DNA from: [Clostridium] clostridioforme AGR2157
GTDB lineage: Bacteria; Bacillota; Clostridia; Lachnospirales; Lachnospiraceae
Direction of reading: 5' to 3'
Assembly: GCF_000424325.1 (NCBI RefSeq)
Contig: NZ_AUJR01000045.1
Coordinates: 1 to 42,928, forward strand
Length of the DNA stretch: 42,928 nt
A model generated the notes under the pieces. That model made no database searches, was not told the DNA's origin, and saw only the letters and a list, made by a program, of their open reading frames with translations. Positions within the stretch are counted from its first letter, which is position 1, and each line of letters starts with the position of its first letter. The position numbers and the translations under genes are program-made. Of the stretch, positions 22,697 to 30,574 are shown piece after piece.

Positions 22697-22726
22697 TTGT
22701 GACGTCACAAGTTGCGATATCGCAAC
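22697..22726. promoter_or_regulatory. Two adjacent perfect palindromes, operator-like pair
   Basis: TTGTGACGTCACAA (22697-22710) and TTGCGATATCGCAA (22712-22725) are each perfect 14-bp palindromes fitting one consensus, TTGYGAYRTCRCAA, with centres 15 bases apart. The second is extended to 16 bp by a flanking G/C pair. They lie between the stop of the small gene and the terminator before the endolysin. Confidence 0.75.
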
Positions 22727-22929
22727 TACTCCTTTTCGTCGTCTACGCCATTATTGTTACGGTCACTTGGGCCGCCTACACCGCTCTGGTGCTTACCCGG
22801 ATGCGGCGTGTCTGTTGGTGCATCATACAGGTATGGGGTGGGCTGTTTTTCCTGCAGGTCTGGCCCCTCTGCCAGGTATCCCCCATTTCCCGGAATATGC
22901 GCTGCATGTTTTCCTGTTGATTCTGCCAT
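22726..22929 (-). CDS. Small Gly/Pro-rich phage protein of the lysis region
   Basis: 67 aa starting MAESTGKHAAHIPGNGGYLA and ending 'GGPSDRNNNGVDDEKE'. Rich in Gly, Pro and Asn and probably unstructured, with no membrane segment. AGAGAGGT precedes the ATG at 22929; earlier in-frame starts lack a site. Small proteins of this kind sit between holin and endolysin in clostridial prophages. I do not know its function. Confidence 0.6.
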   Translation of the reverse strand: MAESTGKHAAHIPGNGGYLAEGPDLQEKQPTPYLYDAPTDTPHPGKHQSGVGGPSDRNNNGVDDEKE

Positions 22930-23013
22930 AATATGTACCTCTCTTTCCTTTTTTGGGTTGATAAGTTTACCGCCATTACCCTGGCGGCCGGGAGATATAC
23001 GGACCACCTCCTT

Positions 23014-23511
23014 TTATGTCCTGCTGCCTCCCTGATAATCTGTATTGTCAATCTTATCCTTCAATACTGCGATATATTTACGCAGCCATTCCGGCACATT
23101 GGCACCCATACGACCGGCATTCTCGATGATGGACAACAACTCATTGAGTAAGTACCAGACCGCCACCAGGAGCCCGAAGAAGGCCTTGACGGATATCTGC
23201 ATCCCAAGCTCTGCCGACACAAAAACAATCACATAATCAACCACCATAGCCGCGGCAATTACGCACAGGTATCCCACCTTTTTAATGATACCCTTAGCCC
23301 CTTTTCTGGAGCTCCATCCATAGCTGGCATCACCCGGATGGTCTATGGCCTCATTTTTACTGGCCAGCATCCCGGTTATGTAATCTAACACCATGGTACC
23401 CATTAGGATGCACAGCACCGGATACAAGATTCCTAGCTTCGCACTTAAAAAGGCACCAGCTGCTGCCAGCGCCCCCTGTACTGTAATTACATATTCTCTT
23501 TTCATTTTCAT
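23014..23511 (-). CDS. Phage holin (Cph1/BlhA, holin_4 family)
   Basis: 165 aa from the ATG at 23511, chosen because AAGGTGAGG precedes it. There are three to four hydrophobic segments ('GALAAAGAFLSAKLGILYPV', 'LCILMGTMVLDYITGMLASK', 'VGYLCVIAAAMVVDYVIVFV', 'ISVKAFFGLLVAVWYLLNEL'), and the family-typical 'YGWSSRKGAKGIIKK' and 'LSIIENAGRMGANVPEWL'. It forms membrane holes that release the endolysin. It lies upstream of the small Gly-rich gene and the endolysin on the same strand. Confidence 0.9.
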   Translation of the reverse strand: MKMKREYVITVQGALAAAGAFLSAKLGILYPVLCILMGTMVLDYITGMLASKNEAIDHPGDASYGWSSRKGAKGIIKKVGYLCVIAAAMVVDYVIVFVSAELGMQISVKAFFGLLVAVWYLLNELLSIIENAGRMGANVPEWLRKYIAVLKDKIDNTDYQGGSRT

Positions 23512-23524
23512 TAACCTCACCTTT

Positions 23525-23947
23525 CTATAATATTTTATAATACGGCCGCTCCTCGCCCCACCACCAATACCGTAACCAGTCATCCAGCACGATTCCAGCC
23601 AGGCTTACCGGCATCCAAAGCAGGCAGTATTGCGGACATACCTGACCCAGGATATTGCCCGGCAGGCTGCTGTAATCCCACACGTTCCATCCCAGCCACA
23701 GGTTGACCACACAGCCGGTCGCAAACTCCAACACTGTCACAATGCAGGCTCCAATAATCACCTGCTGGCATAGGGGCATATCCCAGGGCAATACCTCGTT
23801 AATCAGCCCCAGAGCGACAAAACAGATGCCACCCAGGATAAACATAGTCCAGTGGCTATGTCCCCGCCAAATGGCTTCCAGGCTTATGTATATCAGTCCT
23901 CCAACGGCCCACAATATGACATACTTATCGTTCCGTCTGTGCCCCAT
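23525..23947 (-). CDS. Multi-pass membrane protein, CmpB-like (putative ABC-transporter type IV)
   Basis: 140 aa with four hydrophobic segments ('YVILWAVGGLIYISLEAIWR', 'WTMFILGGICFVALGLINEV', 'QVIIGACIVTVLEFATGCVV', 'PQYCLLWMPVSLAGIVLDDW') and the 'W.YS.LPGN..GQ.C' pattern of the CmpB-like family (PF06541). Such genes are frequent beside the holin in clostridial phages, so it may be a second lysis-region membrane protein rather than a transporter. Its start lies inside the end of the upstream tail gene (23-base overlap). Confidence 0.7.
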   Translation of the reverse strand: MGHRRNDKYVILWAVGGLIYISLEAIWRGHSHWTMFILGGICFVALGLINEVLPWDMPLCQQVIIGACIVTVLEFATGCVVNLWLGWNVWDYSSLPGNILGQVCPQYCLLWMPVSLAGIVLDDWLRYWWWGEERPYYKIL

Positions 23948-24665
23948 CCGTGCTCACTCCCATCTGCCCGGCTATCTGTGTCAGATACGTCTTAAGCACC
24001 TCGCTCTGGTACTCTTCCGGCACATCCGCACCATAAAAGATTTCCTGGACCTCCTCAGCGGTCTGGCAGCCAGCAATCCACATGTTAATAGCATTACAGT
24101 ACGTGGTGTGATAGGATACATGCCACATGGCCGCCTGGATGATTGCCTGCATGTCTGCTGCGCTGTAATACCTACAGGGCTGTCCATCGGCATGGTACTC
24201 CAGCTGCGTTGCCCCGGCAGTTATCTGGCTCAGCTTGCCAAACAGGTTAAGCTGGTCCTCAATGGTCAGCGCATAGTGTTCCGCGCTGCCATCAGCCAGC
24301 GTTACATTGATTCCGGCATAAATAAGCCTCTCGCACTCCGCTGCCACCTCCCGGCGTTTGGCGGCCTGCAGCTCCTCCAGGGTTGGTACATAGGGCTCCG
24401 GTGGATCTACCGGTTCTGGCGGCACAGGAGGGTTGTATACGCTACCATCGTTTGATAGATAGAGGATCTGCCCCTCATCCCGATATACCGTCTCATAGCC
24501 GGTCAGGGTCGTCGCCTCATCACCACCGGCTGTGTAGATGGTAATGTCTCCCCAAGTGATAGGGACTGAGCCTGCAAACTCAATCTGCATGACACTGGAT
24601 GATACTGGCTGGATGCTTTTGATCTCATACAGCTGTTCTTCCTTTCCAATTCTTATTTTTTCCAT
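23925..24665 (-). CDS. Phage tail-associated protein, unknown function
   Basis: 246 aa from the ATG at 24665 (GAAGG 6 bases upstream). The N-terminal part (MEKIRIGKEEQLYEIKSIQP) is beta-rich, followed by a proline hinge ('PPVPPEPVDPPEPYVPT') and a helical C-terminal half with an aromatic-rich central part ('YHADGQPCRYYSAADMQAII'). This build occurs in clostridial phage proteins between tail fibre and holin genes. Exact role unknown; a fibre-tip or chaperone job is a guess from position. Confidence 0.6.
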   Translation of the reverse strand: MEKIRIGKEEQLYEIKSIQPVSSSVMQIEFAGSVPITWGDITIYTAGGDEATTLTGYETVYRDEGQILYLSNDGSVYNPPVPPEPVDPPEPYVPTLEELQAAKRREVAAECERLIYAGINVTLADGSAEHYALTIEDQLNLFGKLSQITAGATQLEYHADGQPCRYYSAADMQAIIQAAMWHVSYHTTYCNAINMWIAGCQTAEEVQEIFYGADVPEEYQSEVLKTYLTQIAGQMGVSTDGAQTER

Positions 24666-24700
24666 TGAATTACCTTCTTTCTTATTTTTGTGTATCATAA

Positions 24701-24720
24701 AGGGGACCTTGCGGTCCCCT
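24701..24720 (-). terminator. Terminator behind the acyltransferase gene
   Basis: AGGGGACC pairs with GGTCCCCT around TTGC, a perfect 8-bp stem. It lies 16 bases after the acyltransferase stop and before the next late gene. The T-run is weak (TTTATG). Confidence 0.7.
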
Positions 24721-24735
24721 AAACTACAGTTTCTA

Positions 24736-25818
24736 TTAACACGTTCTCATTGTTTTTCGTTTAACTCCATTAACAACGATTAAGCATAAAGCTGATGACA
24801 CAAATACCATAAATAAGTATATTAGAACTATAATAATATTCTTAATTTTTAAATTATACTGATTTATAATGTGTTTTATAATTGTTGCACAGTATGTCTG
24901 ATTAAGAAAAATAGCTAAACTAAGATTTTCCAGTTTCGCCTTACCCCTCAAAAAATTAATATCTCTGGTTACCGTCACATTGCTAAAAGTTAGAGTTATA
25001 GAAGCTGCAATAATAAAAAATATCACAAAATATCCTTGCTCTGACAAATTCATACAGGAATACAGGAAAGTTACTGCATATCCCGTGATCTCTAATATGG
25101 ACAATACTGTCTTTACTTTAGGTGTTAACTTTTTCCCTCTGATCACTTGACAAACTTCAAAGCAGATACTGCCTAATGCAATCCCCATTCCAACTCTCAA
25201 TGTACCTTTGTACATAATTCCGCACCACATCTCAATGCCTCTCATGCTTTCAGTCGTAAGCGACATCCATCCCGCACAAAAAAGAACAAATACCGGAGAA
25301 AGCACATGCACAAACAAATCATATTTAGCTCTGATAACAGGGTATAAAATCAGCAGGGAAATAAACATTGACGATAAATACCATGCCGGTACATTTAATT
25401 TCAAGCTATAGAGCCCGGTCATGTTAAGCATAAACAAATCACTGAAAGAAAAAAATACAATCCTTACCTTATCAAATAGCGAGTTTGAATTCCAAAGGAG
25501 ATATAAGAACAACGATATAACAAATGAAAAAAGGTGGTATGGAAAAATCTTAATGTATTTTCTCCCAACATAATAAGCCGTTTCTTTTCCTATTTCAAAT
25601 GATTTTTCTTCCAGTCTTTTCTTTACAGACTGCGCCATTAAAAACCCTGTCACTACAGAAAAAAATTCAACACCAATAGCCCCTTGTGCGAAAAGGCTGA
25701 TTTTATTAGATATTTGTAAAGGATATACCTCTGCAATATGAAAAAGAGCTATTACAACTGCAAAAAGAACCCGTAATATATCAATAGTCGAATTTCGTCT
25801 GTTGCCACAACTTTCCAT
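24736..25818 (-). CDS. Membrane acyltransferase (Acyl_transf_3/OafA type), phage cargo gene
   Basis: 360 aa, about ten transmembrane helices. The acyltransferase-3 family marks are 'NSTIDILRVLFAVVIALFHI', with the catalytic-type His in 'LFHIAEVYPL', and 'GAIGVEFFSVVTGFLMAQSV' with 'VKKR'. These enzymes add acyl groups, often acetyl, to surface sugars. It is visibly more AT-rich than its neighbours, has its own promoter and terminator, and sits inside the tail/lysis block, so it is a typical moron that may alter the lysogen's surface and block further phages. I start it at MESCGNRR (GGAGGT upstream), eight codons inside a longer frame. Confidence 0.87.
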   Translation of the reverse strand: MESCGNRRNSTIDILRVLFAVVIALFHIAEVYPLQISNKISLFAQGAIGVEFFSVVTGFLMAQSVKKRLEEKSFEIGKETAYYVGRKYIKIFPYHLFSFVISLFLYLLWNSNSLFDKVRIVFFSFSDLFMLNMTGLYSLKLNVPAWYLSSMFISLLILYPVIRAKYDLFVHVLSPVFVLFCAGWMSLTTESMRGIEMWCGIMYKGTLRVGMGIALGSICFEVCQVIRGKKLTPKVKTVLSILEITGYAVTFLYSCMNLSEQGYFVIFFIIAASITLTFSNVTVTRDINFLRGKAKLENLSLAIFLNQTYCATIIKHIINQYNLKIKNIIIVLIYLFMVFVSSALCLIVVNGVKRKTMRTC

Positions 25819-25854
25819 AAACACCTCCAAGTTATTTATCATCTGTAATATTTT

Positions 25855-25883
25855 ATTATAGCAAATATATTACTCCCTGCCAA
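25855..25883 (-). promoter_or_regulatory. Strong sigma-A promoter of the acyltransferase moron
   Basis: On the minus strand TTGGCA (25883-25878), exactly 17 bases, then a perfect TATAAT (25860-25855). The start codon is about 37 bases downstream. It lies in the short gap behind the upstream tail gene. Confidence 0.85.
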
Positions 25884-25903
25884 GATTCAATTACCATTCC
25901 TGG

Positions 25904-26623
25904 TTACCACAGCTTCAGTATTTTAAGATTATTATTGGCTGTAGCCGTCGTGTTATGGTTTACGTACACGCTCCCGATATAGGTACCGCCAGATGGTAAA
26001 TAATAAATATTGGTACCGATTACCCCCCTGACACCAGTATTATCGCCTCGATCTGTCTGCTGCTCACCGCCCCCCGGAACTTCCATATTTAAGGAAATAC
26101 TGCTGACACCATTCGGTGCGAGTACTGAATGTTTTACTATATATAGTCCCGGCGAAAGCCACAAATTGAATGCGGTAGTCCAGGTTGTGGGAGATATCAC
26201 AAAATTATTGCTGTACTCGGCAAGTGTTATCTTCGGGTTCTTATCGGTATTGAGCACAGTATAAAGGTCCATTAGCACCTTACCCTGGGCAGCCGACAGC
26301 GGTAATTTTGCGTTGTTAGTCACGCAGTTATTCACTATCTGGCCAATCAAACAAACACCGGTCATCCAGTTCTTGGTATCACTGAAAAACTTTTTGACTT
26401 TCCCAAGAAAAGTCTTTGTACTTTCGCCAGCCTCTGGGACCGGGAATTCCGTGGTTATGTCATCCAGTGTCTTTACTGTCATCCCGGATATATCCCCGCC
26501 TGAGGATTCTGCCTTCTTCTTCAGCGCCGCATCTATCAGGTCAGCATTGTCATTAAAATCCTGTATATCAACTGGGTCTGCCCCTTCTGGTTTCTTTAAC
26601 TTATAATTCGGTGTTAACTGCAT
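25904..26623 (-). CDS. Phage tail fibre-like protein
   Basis: 239 aa. The start 'MQLTPNYKLKKPEGADPVDI' then QDFNDNADLID is a common N-terminal module of clostridial tail-fibre proteins. The middle has 'VNNCVTNNAKLPLSAAQGKV' then LMDLY, and the C-terminal part is beta-rich ('SLNMEVPGGGEQQTDRGDNT'), likely a receptor- or sugar-binding tip. GGAGG precedes the start. It follows the YmfQ-like gene closely, and the moron promoter lies directly behind its stop. Confidence 0.72.
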   Translation of the reverse strand: MQLTPNYKLKKPEGADPVDIQDFNDNADLIDAALKKKAESSGGDISGMTVKTLDDITTEFPVPEAGESTKTFLGKVKKFFSDTKNWMTGVCLIGQIVNNCVTNNAKLPLSAAQGKVLMDLYTVLNTDKNPKITLAEYSNNFVISPTTWTTAFNLWLSPGLYIVKHSVLAPNGVSSISLNMEVPGGGEQQTDRGDNTGVRGVIGTNIYYLPSGGTYIGSVYVNHNTTATANNNLKILKLW

Positions 26624-26626
26624 ATC

Positions 26627-27241
26627 CTATGCCTCCTTTAATGTCCTTACGTCATCCCAGGTCATGCCCCCAAGACGGTTCCATACGCATGGTTTCAGTT
26701 CGTTCCATGTGGTATATCGGTACTCAAACCGGTAGGCCAGATGCGCCGGCTTTATGTCCTCCAGCATGGAGACAAATGCCTGCATGTTCCTGGGTATCCC
26801 CTTGATGCCGATAAACCGGATAATAAAAAGATGACTGGGGTTGTCCTCAATCACCTTCACTTCCCCGCCACTGAATGCCGCCGCGGTGTCCTCTATCATC
26901 TTCCTGGTCGTGGTCCCCTGGCCCCGAAGCTTTGCCATCAGTATCTCCCGGCGCTGCTCGTATGTAAGGGACATATTAGTGGCCACGCCAAGCATCTGCT
27001 CCCATCTTGATAGTCCCCAGGTGGCCGTAACAATGTAACACTGGTCAATCAGATCTTCCAGGTCATGCTGCAGCTGCCCCACCTCATAGCCCTGCGTCCG
27101 GTATATCTCCGCCATCTCGCGTATCTCCGCCAGAAAGGGCGGCGCATACCTCGCCAGGTCCACAAAGTACTTTTCCGGGACAATGTTGCTTGAGCCCTCC
27201 TGGGCATACTGGCTACGGCCGTATAATGTCTTTCCATACAT
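26627..27241 (-). CDS. YmfQ/XkdU-like baseplate protein (DUF2313)
   Basis: 204 aa with the DUF2313 pattern: 'MYGKTLYGRSQYAQEG', 'ARYAPPFLAEIREMAEIYRT', 'LIDQCYIVTATWGLSRWEQM', and 'YEQRREILMAKLRGQGTTTR' with 'MIEDTAAAF'. Family members connect baseplate and tail fibres in contractile phages (XkdU in PBSX). The last residues 'GGMTWDDVRTLKEA' resemble the fibre protein's end 'AVTWGDLKGV'. Here the fibre gene lies upstream, between XkdT-like and this gene, a slightly unusual order. Confidence 0.85.
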   Translation of the reverse strand: MYGKTLYGRSQYAQEGSSNIVPEKYFVDLARYAPPFLAEIREMAEIYRTQGYEVGQLQHDLEDLIDQCYIVTATWGLSRWEQMLGVATNMSLTYEQRREILMAKLRGQGTTTRKMIEDTAAAFSGGEVKVIEDNPSHLFIIRFIGIKGIPRNMQAFVSMLEDIKPAHLAYRFEYRYTTWNELKPCVWNRLGGMTWDDVRTLKEA

Positions 27242-27244
27242 GCC

Positions 27245-30200
27245 TTACACCCCCTTCAGGTCACCCCAGGTGACGGCACCCTTTTTAAGGTAGGTGATGT
27301 CATGGTTATGGTTTTTGGCAGCCGCATCCGTGATGCCATATCCGGCCAGGGTGGTTGGATTTGTGCCGGCTGTGACATGGCCTTGGGCGTTGACTGTGAC
27401 ACTCCGGTAGGTTCCTGCCGTTACCCCGCTGCTGGGATGGGAGTATTCGGTATCGGAAAATACTCTTGTGGTCCAGTCATTCCATGTCCCGTTCTTGCAG
27501 AAACGCACATACTCATTTGTCTGGTTCGCAGCATTCCGGAAAGTTTGCATTGTAATATAATCTGCTGCTGATACCCAGCGTATCAGTTCCACATCAAGAA
27601 GGAACGGTTTTCCCGCTACAGGAATATTGGTGATATTTGTAGCGCCGCCGTCGCTCTTTTCAATGTATCTCATAATGCAAGGGGCACCAGAAGAAAGATT
27701 TAGGGTGTTGATATCCAAAGTCTGCCCGGTTATGTCTGTCCGTCGAAATCCTTTTGCGTATAATTCGCCGGTTGCAGGGTTTGCCCAGAAATTTGCAGAT
27801 TTACGGGCTGTATTGGTCTCCGTACTGTCATTGGCGTTTCCAGACAGCACTATCCGGTAATTTGCGCTGCCGGTTGTATTGGTCTGCGTCACCTTGGTGT
27901 CGCTGTTACTGTCAGCGCCCCACTCCGCGGTACCGTCAGCACTCCACCGTAATATCTGGCCGCTTGATCCGCCGGACGGAATATGCTTATTTCCTGATGT
28001 GGTGGGATGCACATACTTATTTGCTCCCTCCGCAATCCCTGCAAGCTTATCAAGCATAGTCTGAGTAATCTTATCCAGCACCGTCTTATTTGCATGCGTG
28101 TGGTTCTGGCTGGTATCCACATCAGCCTCCGTCAGATATCCAGAGTCATTAGTAAACTGGGATAACTTTGTGGGCATGTCCGTTATTTGGCTTTTGGTAT
28201 GTTCATGTCTGCCGGAACAGTCAACTTGCCCTGTGATGGTCCCTGTTGTTGGCAAGGTGGCCACAAATCCAGAATTATTATGATAGGTTACGCTATCAGA
28301 AGCAGCGGCCTTCGCCGTTGTGAATAACATGCAGGTCGTATATTCAGTCATGATTTTTACCCATAATGATATCTGGGTATAGGCCGCATTTAGCTCGTCT
28401 ACTACCGTATAAAACTTTACCTGTTCTATTGTGTTATCATTTGCCGTCACGGAAAGGAATACATAAGGTTCCTTACCAAATTCATTTTGTTGTCTAAACC
28501 AGAGATTTAACCGCAGAAAATCGCTATCACTTAAGCCATGTGAACCAATGATGCATTCATATGTCCGGCTGGCATATCCATATCGGCGGCTTATCTTTAA
28601 AGTGGCGAGCTTACAGAACTGCCCCGCGCTTGAACTTAAGGTATTTGAACTTGTTACAGTTGGAGCAAGTTCTGTATGTGTGTGGGAAGACGGCGGGAAG
28701 GAACTGGGCTTTCCTGTCAGGCTGCTGTAAGCTCCGTCAAAGGTAGACCAGATTTTCCACTCACTCCATTTTCCAGATTCCTCATAATATGACCGGTACG
28801 CCCATCCTCCTTGACCGCTACGGAATATCAGGATGTGCCAGGAGTCCTGCGGGTTGCTCTGTATCAGTAAGCCGGCAGTCGTATTAGGCCAGGGCGAATT
28901 TGCACTGGATCCTGCCATAATGGGTGTAATTGCTCCCGCAGCAACTTTTGAGGGAACGAATGTGTCATAATCGCTGATTTGAATCGCATTGGATAATTTA
29001 GACGCAGTTCCCCCATTGGCCGGCATGGAGGCTGGCTTATTTTTGATGTAAGCATCCGATCCAGTATCCGTCACACTCCAGTCTGACTGCACATTGACCT
29101 CAGCTTCAGAAGCAATACCGTCCAATTTGTCCAGCATGGCCTGCGTAACCGTATCAAGAATGCTCTTGTTGCTGTGGGAGTGCTTCTTGCTATTGGCATC
29201 ATTCCAGTTGGTCCGTTCCGTTGCCGTGATGTGTTGGACCGCATCTGCCTTGTGAGTGATAAAATCCTCGATTGCCTTCGCAATTTTTCCCAACATAACG
29301 GTCAGCTTTTCTCCGCTGGTAAGATTGGTAAGAGTGGTTGCCTGCGTAAAGGTCGGTACCTGGTCATTGGTTGCCACGTTGGGTACGCTTCCCAGTCCCA
29401 CCTGGGACTTTGTCACCCCATGGGGATTACTTTTATTACTGATGTGCGTATACGCCGCGTTCCAGTTATCCAGCAGGGTCTGGGTAATCTTATCCAGGAC
29501 GGTCTTATTTCCGTGCTCATGCCGCTTATTATAAGCATCCGACCAATTTGTCAGCAGGGTTTCCGTCAGCTTGTCCAGGGTGGATTTATTGGTATGTGTA
29601 TGACGCTTATTATAGGCATCATCATAATGTGTCTTATCCTCCTTACTCAGAAGACCATCCACACTCTGGGTTGCCTTTGGGATTGCATTGGCGGATATAG
29701 CTATCCAGGCAGTGCCACTCCAGCGGTACGTATAATTCGTATCCTTGACATTGACAGTCCAGCCGTCATTCGGATGGGGGTAAGTTGTCGCAAGGTCAGC
29801 ATAGGTGATGACAGCCTCCTTCCAATCAATGGCGGTCTCCAGGGCAGAAAACTTATTGTCAACCTCATTCCTGGTATACTTATCATCCCAGTTAGGCTTA
29901 TTGATACCGATAGTGTTCCGTATAGCCTCCTCCGCAGCCGTAGCCCTGGATTTTTCCGTATTAACAGCGTCACCAATTGACTTCTCGGCAGCCTTCGCCC
30001 TCGTAATCTCACTGGCCAGGTTATTTGTAAGGGTCTTTTCCGCTGCCTTGGCCCTGGTCGATTCTGTGGCCAGGTTATCCGCATTGGTCTTTTCGGCAGC
30101 CTTCGCCCGCGTCACCTCAGCTGTCAGGTCATTCCTTAAAGTCAGTTCTGCATCCTCTGCCCGTTTGACCTCTGTATCAATCCGCCCATTCAGTTCCATC

Positions 30201-30574
30201 TCTGCAGACAAGGCACGCGCTTCTTCCGTATTCAGCGCCTTCTGCGCTTCCACAACGGCTGCCTGGACTCGGTTGATATCGTCTCCCTCAACAGTGTCCC
30301 CATCCGTCTCATAACTGATGTAGGCCACCGGTACGTCTGCATACACCCGGACAATCCGTTTCCATGGCGCCAGGCTGGGTGTAGACAGGGTATATGTTTC
30401 CAAGCGGGTTCCTGTCAGCTTCGGGCCGGTGAACACTGCGAAAGTAGCCTCATTGATGTTGTCATGCTGCAGCTCCGCCTCATACACGCCATTGGTAAGG
30501 TGTATTTCCTCCTCCACGACATAGATATTCCCATCAACCTTGTTTAGCTTCTCGTAGAACGTACTCACCTGCAT
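27245..30574 (-). CDS. Long tail fibre protein with coiled-coil and repeat modules
   Basis: 1109 aa. Residues 1-100 form a beta-rich N-terminal module (BppU-like: 'GVYEAELQHDNINEATFAVF'). About 100-220 is a coiled coil of repeating 'TRAKAAEKT' heptads. The centre has at least four His-rich units of the 'H.H.NKTVLDKITQTMLD' type. A pyocin-knob-like section follows ('ADYITMQTFRNAANQ', 'CKNGTWNDWTTRVF'), then 'LAGYGITDAA' and a 'HNHDITYL' end. It probably binds the host surface. ATG at 30574 shares its A with the upstream stop (TGATG) and has GGAGG 7 bases before it; a GTG one codon earlier is the alternative. Confidence 0.85.
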   Translation of the reverse strand: MQVSTFYEKLNKVDGNIYVVEEEIHLTNGVYEAELQHDNINEATFAVFTGPKLTGTRLETYTLSTPSLAPWKRIVRVYADVPVAYISYETDGDTVEGDDINRVQAAVVEAQKALNTEEARALSAEMELNGRIDTEVKRAEDAELTLRNDLTAEVTRAKAAEKTNADNLATESTRAKAAEKTLTNNLASEITRAKAAEKSIGDAVNTEKSRATAAEEAIRNTIGINKPNWDDKYTRNEVDNKFSALETAIDWKEAVITYADLATTYPHPNDGWTVNVKDTNYTYRWSGTAWIAISANAIPKATQSVDGLLSKEDKTHYDDAYNKRHTHTNKSTLDKLTETLLTNWSDAYNKRHEHGNKTVLDKITQTLLDNWNAAYTHISNKSNPHGVTKSQVGLGSVPNVATNDQVPTFTQATTLTNLTSGEKLTVMLGKIAKAIEDFITHKADAVQHITATERTNWNDANSKKHSHSNKSILDTVTQAMLDKLDGIASEAEVNVQSDWSVTDTGSDAYIKNKPASMPANGGTASKLSNAIQISDYDTFVPSKVAAGAITPIMAGSSANSPWPNTTAGLLIQSNPQDSWHILIFRSGQGGWAYRSYYEESGKWSEWKIWSTFDGAYSSLTGKPSSFPPSSHTHTELAPTVTSSNTLSSSAGQFCKLATLKISRRYGYASRTYECIIGSHGLSDSDFLRLNLWFRQQNEFGKEPYVFLSVTANDNTIEQVKFYTVVDELNAAYTQISLWVKIMTEYTTCMLFTTAKAAASDSVTYHNNSGFVATLPTTGTITGQVDCSGRHEHTKSQITDMPTKLSQFTNDSGYLTEADVDTSQNHTHANKTVLDKITQTMLDKLAGIAEGANKYVHPTTSGNKHIPSGGSSGQILRWSADGTAEWGADSNSDTKVTQTNTTGSANYRIVLSGNANDSTETNTARKSANFWANPATGELYAKGFRRTDITGQTLDINTLNLSSGAPCIMRYIEKSDGGATNITNIPVAGKPFLLDVELIRWVSAADYITMQTFRNAANQTNEYVRFCKNGTWNDWTTRVFSDTEYSHPSSGVTAGTYRSVTVNAQGHVTAGTNPTTLAGYGITDAAAKNHNHDITYLKKGAVTWGDLKGV

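Noticed and set aside
23703-24455. 250-codon plus-strand frame in the late region
   Set aside because: Opposite to tightly packed late phage genes with ribosome sites; no motif.
29174-29980. 268-codon plus-strand frame inside the tail fibre gene
   Set aside because: Caused by the repeated coding pattern of the fibre gene on the other strand.
27245-30574. Possible target of a diversity-generating retroelement, or CRISPR-like repeats, in the fibre gene
   Set aside because: No reverse transcriptase, template repeat or adenine-biased variable end is seen, and the repeats are in-frame protein repeats of unequal length, not spaced identical units.
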